Below, one piece after another: positions 35,706-48,200 of a DNA stretch of 64,000 nucleotides. A program made the translations under genes and the position numbers. The notes under the pieces were generated by a model. The model was not told where the DNA came from. It searched no databases and saw only the letters and a list, made by a program, of their open reading frames with translations. Numbering within the stretch: position 1 is the first letter of the stretch; every line of letters begins with the position of its first letter. The DNA is from Monoplex corrugatus. Taxonomy: Eukaryota > Mollusca > Gastropoda > Littorinimorpha > Ranellidae. The stretch spans positions 33,726,167 through 33,790,166 of the forward strand of contig JAPXFY010000026.1 in assembly GCA_030674185.1 (NCBI GenBank), in the 5' to 3' direction.

Positions 35706-38700
35706 CACTTAAGAACTGTACTAATGTTAATAATGTTAATATTTATTACATACAGGTAATTTGTGTCTTGGGAGAGGCAGTGAATTTTGTGGAACTTTTA
35801 CCATCTACCTGATTGGGAACATGATTATTGGAAATGTAAACATGTCAGAAAGATCATGTATTATACGTAAGTGAAACTGTTGCCATTCATTTTTACAGAA
35901 TGCCAATTTTAAGAAAAAGCTACTGTGTATTTAAAGGAATGATTTCTGGCATGTGTATGTATTGGTGGACTTTTACCCAGAGTTTAATAGTTTGAGGATG
36001 CTTGAGTGCTTTAAGTAAGTGTATTAGAGTAGTTTCAAATGGCACAATCCATTTTTATGCCAGTATGCCCTCCCCCACCCCCAAGTCTTGGGACTTAATG
36101 CCAGATGTAGAATTTTAAAACTGGTAAGAATTGTCAAAAGAGTTGTCACCTGCTGTTCATTTCGTGCCTAGATTCATGTTCAGTTTCTGCTGTTGTTAGG
36201 TGATACATTATGTATGTGTCTAGACAAACAGTTTGAATGGACACAGCACTTTTTATTAAATTGCATTGCCCATCTAAAAATAAATGGGTTGGTGCTGCTA
36301 AACAGGGAGAATGCTCACATGGCTTGACCATCTAGCCTTCTCGTTTGCTTACCATATTTTAGAAAAAACTGATTTTATAAGTATGTGCTCAAAGAATTGT
36401 TAACTTGATTAGAAATCCCTTCATTTTTTGTTTTTGTTTTTTGAGTTTTTGTTGCTGTGTTTTGCTTTTTCATTTTTCAACAGATTTTACGAGTTTCTAA
36501 CTGTTGACTTTTCTCTCTTACAAAAGGGACGGGTGATGATTCAGAGGTGAGGCTGTCTGTCTGAAATCACAATGGTGTCCATCCCCTGATGTTTCTGAGC
36601 TGTTTGTTAAAGACAGGACCTTGAACAGACTAGGGGTAGGGATCAATGATATTGACACTTTATTTTCCACCAGTAGCAGTTTTTGGTTAAAAGGCGTTTT
36701 TCAAACTGGCTGTTGCTAAAATACATATCTGCCATGAACCGATATCTGGCTAGTACAATGGCGTTCCTTGGTGTGATACACCAGAGATGTGAATAAGATT
36801 TCCATGTTCTCAAGAGTAAAAAAGATATAAAAGTGCACATATTTTTTAATCTTTTACAAATTACAGGTAGAACGTTAACAAATAATGTAGGTGAGGTGAT
36901 GCGGAATGAAATTTTGCAAAAATGTTGAAATGATGAAGGATGCTGTTAAGACCATGATTATAAGAAAATGAAGTTCTAAATACATGTGCTTGCTGTGTGG
37001 ATCAAGTTAATGTGGTTTGACTGTCCTGTTAAACTTTTTGATATAGATTTTCTTTACATTGCTGCTCAGAATGTGAATTTTTAGAAAGACATCTGGCCTG
37101 GTTTTTTTAGTGCTCGGAATAACTTATCTCAGTTTTGCTGATTGGCTGGTATACCTCTTCCTGCTGGGCTGGTGGTTGTGATGTTAACATACTGCAGTTT
37201 GCACTTTGATGTTTCCAAGTATGTGTGTCAGTGTTTCAGGGTGAAATGATTTTTGCTTTTGGAGAACACGATAAAAAGTTATTGTGATGCCTTAGGTTTT
37301 GCAGCAGAATACTCTGACAAGAGTATGCCCTATTCTGAAATAAAAGTGAAAAAGTGTCATGCTATGGGAAAGGGAAAGTCAGGGATTTCGTAAGGTTTTA
37401 CTTAAACGCCTTTTTACCTGTTTTAGGCACATAGTGTGTCAGTAAACAGTTCCATGTTTTACTACTGTATGGACATTGGCACTAATAAGTTAGTATTACT
37501 TGAATGTTATAGACTTTGCGCTAGATATTCAACTGCCAGAACACAGGAGATAGATTTGTCTAGTATTAATCATATTATATATGTTATATATATTCATTAG
37601 AAAACAAACAAGCAAGAACACTATAAAGAACAGGGAACAGTTCATGAATTATCATTTATGTTGCATTGGGTGGAGGAGTTATCTTGTATAATTTTCAGTA
37701 CTTGCTTGCAACAAAATTATTAGGTCTTGAAAGTTTAAATGTTTTTGTTTGCAGACCTCTTTTTCTGTGAAATAATAACTTATAAGGAAATCAAAAATTG
37801 AAATCATTTCAATGTTTAAAGCACTTAGAATTTTACTGTTTGTTGTGAAAGATAGTACAGAGCAGGGCACATTGAGCTGCTTTGCACATTGAGCTGCTTT
37901 ATCATACGTTGAGGTGTTCTGTCACAGACTCAGATTCACAGAACCTAGGCTTTTATTACTTTTTCTAGTTTAGAAAGAATTGATTTTAGATTTAAAAAAA
38001 ATCGAGAGGCTATCTTTGAATTCTGCGTAAATCCTACTTCACAGTAAAAGGAATGACCATGGTGGTGTCCGTAAACTGACCTACTGTGTGTTTAAGATGT
38101 GCATTCTGTTTTGATAGGTTTGGTTCAAATGGAAAGGCTTGAAACGTTTGTAGTAGAGTATGTGCATGTGTGCATTCATGATGATGATGATGATGATGAT
38201 GTATGTGTGTATGTGTGTGCGCAGACTCAGGTTTTGACAAAGGTCATGAAGTCTTTCAGTGCCTCCTGCCACGCACCCCACCTCATGTGAAGAAAAGGAA
38301 AACAGCCACCTCCTTACTTTCCTCTTATTTTTGAATGCTACCCCAGTTTCTTCCTTCTTTTGTAGTTCCTTTTATGCTCAGTATTTGCTCTGTCTTGTCT
38401 GTCTCTTCACACACATTTTTCCTGTCCCTCTGTCCTAGCCTCATACTAGAATGCCCTTTCTCTAGGTTAGTGATGAGATGAGTGATATTTAGTGTGAGTG
38501 GACAAGTCATGTGTATGAGTATCGTTGCATGTGTGTACCTGAGTCTGGCTAAAACATGAATGGATGAACAAGAATGGCTTGTGAACATGTTCGCTTTGTA
38601 GTGTCACTACTGGGTTGAGTGAGAGAGGCATATCTGGTTTTCTGCTCGCTGACAGAGAAATCTTCTGCCCAGCGTCATTCAGCACAGTCCAGGTGTTCAG

Positions 38701-40054
38701 CCATGTTGTGTGTTTTATTGGAGCAGACAACAGTTACAGCTGAGACTTTACTCTGCGTGTGTGCATGTGTCTTTGAATTTGACTTGGATTTGTTTGACTT
38801 CATTCACTGGCTGCCCTGCATTGAATTCACCGGGGAAGCCTGTGCGCAACAGTTTTCACTTCTTGAAATCTTTTATGATTCCAGTTGTCTTACATGTATG
38901 AAGCTTTTTGAACAGTTTCAGCTGCTTCTATTTTTTTTTTTTTTTTTTTCAATTCACTTTGTACATTTTGCTTCTCTTAGATAAAAATGTTTTTAGAAAT
39001 TATACTTGTGAGATTGCATTTGCTGGAAAACAAGAGTGTGCGTCAATTGTACAACAAATAATTCTTGACAGCTTACCATCGGATCATTGGCAGATTACTC
39101 ATGTGTGTAGAAAGAAAAGTTAAAACTCGTTTGTGGAGATGAGACATGCTTTTACTATGTGAACGTATGTGAAACAGTTTGCATCAGATCATTCGTCCAA
39201 ACTCTGCGTAACTTGAAAAGCATGCATCAGTAACGCTTTGGGTTCAGAATTAGTTTTATGTGAATGGTTTATTGAACTTCATATGTGTGGTTTTGCTATG
39301 ATAAATGTTTAGTCAGTGCAAGAGAGAAAGGGAAGGAGGGAGGGAGAGAAAGAGAGGGAGACAGAGAGAGTGAGAGAGAGAGATTAAAAAAAGAAAAAAA
39401 GAAGGGATTGAACACAGTACATTTATGACTTGACTCTACAGTGGACTGACTGCATGTGTGCATGTATGTATGTATACGTGTATAGTGTGTATTATGTATA
39501 GATCCATCTATTTAATGTTGAATACATGTGTGTAGCGGAGTTCAATCATATTTTCCATGCCAGTATGTCTTACTAAGATGTTTTGCTGTGACACACGGAC
39601 AGTGATAGAGCAGTGTGTGGAAAAGAGACGTACATGAATATTCTATATGATGATGATAATGATGATGATGATTGTGTCTCTGTGCTGGTGTTGTCCGTCT
39701 TTGTGGAAGAATGCATTTTAGTTGAGGGGAAGAGAGCATCAGTTGAGGGAAAAAGAGGATGCTAGCTTTGCTTCAGAGGGCTGTAAAACATAGAAGCCTC
39801 TTGTCCGTGTTCCAGGCTGATTTCTGAAAACAATGCTGACATGTTGACGCACATATATTATCCGTGCTTATTTGGAAAGGAGATGTAGGGATTTTCTTTT
39901 TATTTGCTCTTCATTAACCAACGTTGACTGCTTAAGTGAGTGTTTGTTTGGTGGTTTAAGGATATTGAATTCTGTTGGGGTTTTTTGTTGTTGTTTTGGG
40001 GTTTTTTTTGGGAAGGGGGGGGGAGTAGGTTCTATGATTTCTGATGTTATCTGT
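35706..40054. other. Non-coding, nothing recognised
   Basis: A GAT run at 38178-38202, A/T-rich stretches and GA-rich tract 39320-39385. No conserved coding segment on either strand. Confidence 0.6.
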
Positions 40055-40121
40055 TTACACACACAAACACACACACGTTTGCACACATGTGTACATCACA
40101 CACACACACATACACACACAC

Positions 40122-40206
<85 letters not shown>

Positions 40207-40209
40207 ACA

Positions 40210-40273
<64 letters not shown>

Positions 40274-40275
40274 TC
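40055..40275 (+). repeat. AC microsatellite
   Basis: Two long pure AC runs separated by acttacacc near 40203. Confidence 0.95.
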
Positions 40276-42730
40276 ATTCTGTCAACCTGTCTGTGCGCAC
40301 ATTATTATTGGTGCAAGTTACAGCATGTATTACTTGGGTTCATCAGACAACATTTTTATGCAAAGTATTGCTATTAGTGTACGGCTGGTTTGCTTGATTT
40401 TGGATGTGAAGATGGGACTACACATGTAGTTAATATGAATGGTAAGACCAAGTGTTTTAACAGGCAAATATGATAGGCTTGCCATGATTATCAGGATGCC
40501 TGCATTTGTATTTCTTTGGTGTCCAAAAGCATGCCATTTTCATTCTTTTGGTGGAGATAATTTTGAGGAATTAAGTCTGTCAGTAGCACTGAGAGTGGTT
40601 TCGACTTTAGTCATTGTATGTGCGGTCTTCTTTATCATGTCAGCTTTGTTCCATTTATGTGGCTTTCAGGTTTCATGCATTCTGATGTTGTTGGGTTTTT
40701 TTTTGTTTGTTTGTTGTTTTTTTTGGGGGGATGGGTGGGTGCAGTCAGAATGTCCATGTGTTGACAAACAAGTTTAACTCTCGGTTCAAGTTATTGGCTT
40801 TTGTGAGCAACTGGTTCTTAATTGTTGTCTTGAGGGAATGTGGATAATTGTGATGCCTTGCTAAGTGAGCGTCCACATGTGCAAAAAAAATGGTCTTTTT
40901 CACTCTTCCTGAAACAATGAAATTTAAATACTCATCACTAATGAATAACTGCGTTCTTTTGACATCTTTGTTGTGCTTTAACGAAGCCCTCAACTCCCCT
41001 CCCCCCTTTCAATTTGAGTCTTTTGAGGTCTGTCTAAAAACCACATCTCATTATTTGTAAAGTTAATGAAGCTGAAAATATGTCAAAGCAATACAAAACT
41101 CTACAAGTGCAGAGTTTTCAAATAATACAGGTGCTGATTTTTTTTCACACAGAAATGAAATGTTTATGTAATAGGTGGATGAATGAGTAACTAAATGAGA
41201 GAGGGATGGAAGACAGAGAGAGAGAGAGTGCATGTTTGTGTGTGTGTGTGTATGTGTGAGAGAGAGAGAGGGAGAGAGAAGGGTGAGGAGGGTGTGAACG
41301 ATTTCAATTTCAATTGACTATGTTTCTGATATATTTATGATTATGAATGTATATGTTTTGTGATTAGGTTAATGTGAAAGAAAAAAGAAAACATCAAGAG
41401 CTGTTATTGGGGATAGCAAGCTGGTAATGTATGGACAATGATTATTGAGGAACGAGAAAAATAAATAAAGAGCGTAGGACAACCTCACTGGCAGGAACCA
41501 GTGGGTATGACATGTCTGTGTGCAGCGAACATCATTACTTGTCCATTGATCGTTACACAAATCATGCACAGTGGACATAACGTTTTATCCATAAAAGTTG
41601 AAAGGTTTGTGCTGTTATAAAATCTTTGAAAGACGACCAAACTGGAAGTGTCAGATATTTGTTTTTTCATTGTCCTGTAGAAGAATAACATCTGAACCGT
41701 TTCACTCCCTCATCTGACCTATTAGCTGGTGGATCGGGTGGTGGAGTGAAGGGGTTACTAAAGCATAGTTGTCATGACGCCTGTACAAAATTTTATTCTC
41801 ACAGTGATAAATGATGCCATGTTCAGTCACTTGGTGGTGGCAGTGACCCATTTCCAACCTCATTCCAGCATTGGAAGCCTGTGTGTGCTTTTCGGAACAG
41901 AATTCTTCAATGATTTCATCCATCTTCGGACGTTTGTGTGGCAATTTCATCTTTCACCCACAAGTATGTGTTTGATTGATTGATCCATCTTTATTTTCCA
42001 ACGGTAAACATGTATTGTTTGGAGAGGCCTGTATTATGTGTGTACATGTTTTATGTGTTTGTGACATCTTAGTAAATGGGTGAGGGATGCCTGCTAAGCT
42101 ATGGTCTTTTTTATGTGCATGTTCTTCTTGCTTTTGACTTTGTGAGCGTGGTTAGAAATAACAAGCTATTAAGACAGAGAAAAAGTAAGCGGGCATTTGT
42201 CAGTGTAGAAGACGGGGAAAACACCGACCAGCCTCTTTCAACCCCAGCATATCTCTTGTCCGACCTTCTCACCTTCTGCGTGGATTTCACTATTCCAGAA
42301 AATATAAAACTTTTTTTTTTTTTTTAAAGCTGTGTTGTTAGGATATTAGCAGACATAGAGAGTACTGCTCACTAAAAATCCCTCTCAAGCTTTGACTCAC
42401 TTAAATTCATATTTTATTGAGTTCTTAATTCATACTGGCTTTGATATAAGCAGTTGAAATATCAAAAGTTAATAAGTTTTGAGTTATAAGATACATTCAT
42501 CAAAGCTTTATTTTTTTTATAAATAAATATTTTTACTAACTTTAAAAAAATCCATCTTGGTTGTCAGTATGGCTGGCTCTTGCTGGAGTTCTTATCACAG
42601 GGAAATAAAACAGAAAAAAAATTTGTTTTTAATTTTCATGCAGGGTTTGGAGAAATATAGGATTTATGGCTGAATCAGAAAAAACCCTTGTATGATGCTC
42701 ATGCTTGTAGTATTGTAAGCTTTTTTTCAT
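40276..42730. other. Non-coding, mostly nothing recognised
   Basis: Includes a GA/TG patch at 41215-41285 and a short foldback copy at 41693-41757. No gene. Confidence 0.6.
41693..41757 (+). mobile_element. TTAA foldback element, copy 10 (short)
   Basis: Single hairpin: tgaaccgtttcactccc and agctggtgg, gtggagtgaaggggtta; termini degraded. Confidence 0.6.
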
Positions 42731-42732
42731 CA

Positions 42733-43200
42733 GGTGTGGTAGTCAGGCAGGTAAAACAGACTTCCAGTTGGAAGGTCTGGGGGTTCGATCCTTCCTGGGT
42801 ACCTCTTGCCTGATGCTATCGATAAAGGGGGGGGGAGATTTTTCTTATCTTCCAGATCAACATGTCTGCAGATCTCTTGGTGCCTGAGTACCCTTTGTGT
42901 GTATCCACTCAGAGAACATCAAATATGCACATTAAAGATCCTGTAAGTCATGTCAGTGTCGGAAAGATGAAAGTACCCAGCATGATGTCCACCAAAAGGG
43001 AGTGTGTAGACTGTGCAACTACATACCGCCTACACAGTGTGTATGTGTATCCACTCAGAGAGCATCAGATATGCACATTAAAGATCATGTAAGTCATGCC
43101 AGTGTCTGATGATTTATGGAAAGATGAAAATACCCAGCATGATGTCCAACAAAAATGGAGTGCATGGACTGTGCAGTAACATACCGCGTGCACATTGTGG
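42733..43200 (+). mobile_element. SINE family A, copy 3 with internal tandem duplication
   Basis: Head with B-box gggttcgatcc at 42781; body cttccagatcaacatgtctg shared with copy 1; then two tandem partial copies of the tail: catcaaatatgcacattaaa (about 42910) and catcagatatgcacattaaa (about 43065), each followed by tacccagcatgatgtcca. Confidence 0.8.
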
Positions 43201-46200
43201 GCAAAACAGAGTAAATGCATGTATCTGACAAGAATTAGTACACTGAAAAATAAAAGGAAAAAAAGCTTTGCCTTTGAGAATATTAAACATGGTTATGGTC
43301 AGTTTAAAATAATGTAGAAATGAAAAGTCTTACTGGTACTGGTATTGGTACTAAAGCATTGAACTGTTGGGGGTGGAGGGGGGTTTCTGTTTGTCCAGGA
43401 TGGTATCTTGGTGCTTTTGTGAACTCACTTGCGCTTTCTGTAAAGTCTTCCAGATGTATACTATATAAATTCATTGGTACTATTCCAGGACACCCTCTGC
43501 ATTTCTGTGAAGTTTGCTGATAGTTTAAGATACTTGAAATGTTTTATTAATTTTGTTGGTTCTATGTTTCCAACTCTGCAAAGTGATGGTGGAATACATT
43601 GTTCAGCCAGCAGGTTTTTTTTTTTTGAATTTTGTTTGTTTGTTTGTATATTACTATAATTTATTCTTATTCTGCAGAACTCTGAAATAATGCTATGAAA
43701 TCTTGTACACTTCTTGTACGCACAAATGCACCTTTAGTCTTTTGTGTGATGTGATCAGAAGGATCTTTTTTTTTTGTATTGCCAGCCTGCTTAAAGTGTA
43801 GTGGATGTTTGGTTTTCTTTTGGGACAAATGAAGGTATGAGAGAAAACCTCTAACAAAAGTTGCAAAGTCAGTGGCGTGTTCTCATGACAGTATTTGAAT
43901 TCTCGTATGCTTTGACCACCAGGTCCGGGATGCTGTCGTGTTTAAGGAACATTAGCATCGGAATAACTGTGTCAAGGTCATGAAATCAACATCAATATTC
44001 GAAACGGAATACTCAGTAGAATGACAGTGGGGGCAAGAGGTGACTTGTATCTGTGGTATATTTCAGATGATGGCTCATTATGTCTCTCTCTATTGATGGT
44101 GGGTTTTTTTGTCTTTTTTTCTCTTTTTTTGTGTGTGGTGGCATACCTGCTTGCGTTTTTGCAACATCAGTGGTCTGCCATGCTGTCGCATAACTATGTG
44201 TCTTTGTCATTGAAAGGGTTGTCTATGCCAGCACTTTTTAGACTGGAAATTTTTTGTGAGTGTGGAAAGTATTATCCCTTTACAATAATTGGGGAGGATA
44301 GTGGGTTGTTCTGGTACAAATGGATAGGAAGCATAGTTTGTCTCAATAAGGGAGGGCTGAGACAATTTTTGAGTGTGACTTTTGTCCAACTTTGTAAAAG
44401 AGACATGAGGGGTGCAGTATAAGTGGGAGCTCAAGTGACCTTGAAATGTTATTACTTTAATCGTTTTCCCTTACGTATCCAGTAAAGAAAAGTCTAACAC
44501 CAATGGCTGTTCTGGAGAATCTTGAGCCACTTATTGGATGGTGTCCAAACTTCCCCTGGCCTAGATTAGAGTCTTGGTTCCAGAACCGTTGCTTTCCTGT
44601 CAGGTGACAATTTCTGCTGCTGACTTATGACTACCTGTTGGTAAGGTATGGTCCAGCAGGTCCGGTTCCTACTGTGCCAATGACCACAGCCTAAGCAGCT
44701 TGCAGTCTGTGACATGAGTTTCATACCACTGGAATTCCGGCTGCCATACCCAAGAGAGTGGTTTCGTTGATGTGCAGTGGCATTTTCACCGTCATCTATT
44801 TCAAGTTTGGGTTCCTACAGCCACTTCTCAGATGGTTATCAGAGATCTTTTCGATTCTGTGAGTCAGATCACCACATTTATGTATATAGTCCTCTTAGTA
44901 AGGGAGGTTTTATATAGTTATACATGTATGTATATAGCCTTGACAAGGGAGGTTTTAAACGGTTATACATGTATGTATATAGCCCTCTCAATAAAAGATG
45001 TCTGAGATGGTCATTTTACTTACAAATGTATATATAGCCCAGGCAACCACTTTATGATTTTAATGACGGTCGTCTTTAAGGCAAGAGAAAACATTTCACC
45101 AGCAACTTATCCTGTGGCTGAATGTCAGAAATGATTGTAACATTCTGTTCATGGCATGAAACACGTGAGTTTATACATTAGAAATGCCATTTTTCTGTCT
45201 GATACTTCCATCTGATGCCTTTTGGTCCACTGAAAACAACAGCAGCACTGACGAACACTATGCAGTTCAGTTGTGACATACATACATACATGTGTTATCA
45301 TCTGAGTATGAAGAGGATACATTGACATTGGGTGACTGAAAACCTAGCCCCAAATCTAGTCTCTGTGTACGATTAATTAACTGCTGGACATTTTGCCTTT
45401 CCTTGCAGCAGTGTGTCCATGTTTTTTCCACTTTTGACGCATGCCTCCTGTCAGCAGCCTGGAAACATTGTAGTAGATGTGTAATTCATGGGGTGAAATG
45501 TTTTGACTTTTTCAGTTCCATTTTCCTTTTCAGTCTTTGTGTTATTTTTCATGCTGAAATACGTGAACTGACTTGGGTGGTTGTTGGTGGTGGTGGTGTG
45601 TTGTTTTGGTTCCCCTCCCCACCTTTCTCCAACCATCATTTTTGTTTTACTTTTCATTAACTGCAGAAAAAACATCATGTCAGTGTGTCTTTGTGTGAGT
45701 GTCTCTGTTTGTGCGAGTGTGTTTTGGTGGAAAGATGGGTTTTGGGGAGGATAGGAGACGGTGACATTTAGTAACTTAGTCGGTCAGACAAAGATTCTTC
45801 CTCTGTGATAGATGGTCACTCTTGTGAACAAGAGTGTGTTTGTTTGATTTATGTCATTTCTTTCTCTGTTCATGTTCTGTGCACTGTGTCATTTCTCTTT
45901 TGATTCTGTCTGTATTTATTGTTTGATTTTACCTCCCTCTTGTATTTACCCTTTCATTCAGGATCGTCATTCTTGCTTTCATTATTTCTTAAAGAAAAGC
46001 AGGATTACATTTTGGTTGTGTGATTGCTGATTGTAATACGTGTCAAGGTAGACATGTTGATTGTATGTGTGCGTTACTTTTGTAAGTCCGTCTCGTATTC
46101 TGTGCACGCACACGATCATGCGCTAGTGTGCATGCATGCATGATAATCAATGGTTAATCGGGTTTCAGCTTAGTATTTCTCAGTTTTCCTCAGTTTTGCA

Positions 46201-47039
46201 TTGGCAATCACTCGTTTGGTCATGTTCTGAGTTATTGCCGAGTTCACAGAATGTTCATACTTCCTGCATTTAATTGTTTATGAGAATGTGAAGCTAGATT
46301 TCCCCTCACAAATGTAGAAATACGATGCATTGCTCAAACTGGTGTGTGAATCAGTATTTTGAAGAGGAGCCAGAAGTGAAAACTGTTGTACTAATTGTAG
46401 CGACTTACTTGGGTTGGAAGTCAGTAATCAATTTGCAGTTCTCTTTCAGAGATATGCAGATAGATAAATAAATAGATGAATAGATAAAAAGATAAATAAA
46501 TAAATGAATGAATGTATAAATAATTAAATAAATGATTATATGAATATATGAATAAGTAAATAAATAAATAAGAATAGATGAATCAATTTTATTACATTAG
46601 AAAAAAAAAAGCACATATTTATGATGTGCCATTAAAGGAAAAAAAGGAAGGCATTATGTCAATCAGTTTCTGCCAGTAGAAGGCATGATGTCAATCAGTT
46701 TCTGCCAGTCTGACAGTTGTACACTTCATTGGGTTCTTTATATGCCAGCATAGTACTTAATGTAATTGGTATCCGTGGCTTATATATACATCATCATCTG
46801 TATGATTCCCAGCTGTTCTTATTGGAGATTTATCCATTGTATCTTTGCAGAGATAGTTTTTTGTTATGTTGTAACTTTATGCAGATGCCTTTTTTAAACT
46901 AATTTTTATCACTGAGAATGGTAATCAGTTGTTTTGTGCTTGCTTAAATACAGGAATTAAATGCTTTTTTTTTTTTAAAGTGTGATTGTAATGTTCTCGA
47001 AATATGTACATTATTGATTATAAAATGCTTTTTTTTTAA
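43201..47039. other. Non-coding, nothing recognised
   Basis: Contains three tandem copies of gggaggttttata/tatacatgtatgtatatagcc at 44885-44995, an AAT/AAAT-rich tract at 46450-46575, and a duplicated aggcatgatgtcaatcagtt at 46650-46705. No gene. Confidence 0.6.
44885..44997 (+). repeat. Short tandem triplication
   Basis: The unit ending gttatacatgtatgtatata, about 48 bp, is repeated two to three times. Confidence 0.75.
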
Positions 47040-47040
47040 G

Positions 47041-48010
47041 TACGGTGTTCCTCAGGCTCTGTCTTAGGCCCTATTTCTTATTTTGTATCACTCAGCCCAT
47101 CTCTGACATTGTAGCCCATCATCAATATCATCATGTTTTTCTGATGACAACCAAATCTACATGTTGCCATCTTCCACTATCCTTCTATAAAATTCAACGC
47201 ACACAGCTCTGCATTTCTGACATAAAGTCTTGGTTGACATGCAACAAACTCCAGCTGAATAATGACAAAACAGAATTTATTTAATTGCATCAAAGCGACT
47301 TCTTCTACTGTGCCTATCCTGTTTCTATCCAGCTGAAGACCGGTAATCCACACTTCCACATCCGTGCGTAATCTTGAGTTGTACTGACAAACTCTTTCCT
47401 TCCACAGCCAGGTATCTCTGTCGTCGTGCTTGTTACTTAGAACTTCGACGGATCAGTTCTGTGGTCATCTTCTATCTGAGAAAGCACTATAACTCTCTTT
47501 CTGCCTCTTCTTTCCAGACTCGACACTGTAACTCGCTTCTTGCTGGCTGCCCAAACACTCTTATCCAAATTGCAAAAGTTCAAAATAACGCTGCTCGCCT
47601 TGTACGAATGCCAAGGTCAACTCATGTTTCCCTCTGGCTTCGAACTCTACATTGGCTTCCTGTTCGAAAGCGTATTGCATAACCTTTCCCTATGCCATAA
47701 GTCTCTGGCATTTCTAGCTCCCCTACGCTTCTGATTTCCTGACTGTTTACATTCCCTCAGAGAGCAAAGCTCTTCTACTGATGCCCACCTACTTAGAATC
47801 CCACGCTTCCGCAACAAAACTCTTGTGAACGTGCTTTTTCTTATCAGGCCCTCTATTTTTGGAACAAACTTCCTTCCTCTACCGCTCTCCTGTACCTTCT
47901 TCGTTTAAGTCCATCTAGAAAACACTCTTTTAAATCTAGCCTGTAGTTCTGTACTCTTACTTCAGCTGCCACCTTGAAATCTGTGCCCGCGCGCGTGTGT
48001 GTGTGTGTGC

Positions 48011-48096
<86 letters not shown>

Positions 48097-48200
48097 GCGT
48101 GTGTTGTGTGTGCGTGTGTGTGTGTGTTTACTGTAAGCGCTTAGGGCTTTTTTAGATTAAGCGCCATAAATGTTCACTATTATTATTATTATTATTATTA
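47041..48200 (+). pseudogene. Decayed CR1/L2-like LINE with 3' end
   Basis: Frame-shifted coding remnants in order: GVPQ then GSVLGP-like RT motif; FSDDNQIYM near 47135, a damaged F-x-DD; SDIKSWLTCNKLQLNNDKTE; TRHCNSLLAGCP; KVQNNAARLVRMPRSTHVS and LRTLHWLPV; SFKSS-type end near 47930. These are the ordered motifs of CR1/L2-type reverse transcriptase. A TG run (47990-48127) then agcgcttagggc, aagcgcc and an ATT run (48179-48200) form the typical 3' end of such LINEs. Confidence 0.85.
47985..48128 (+). repeat. TG microsatellite within LINE 3' UTR
   Basis: TG run with several GCG interruptions. Confidence 0.93.

Noticed and set aside
44021..44422. A 133-codon + strand frame after the Abl gene
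   Set aside because: No recognisable domain, hydrophobic low-complexity stretches, no splice or codon-pattern support.
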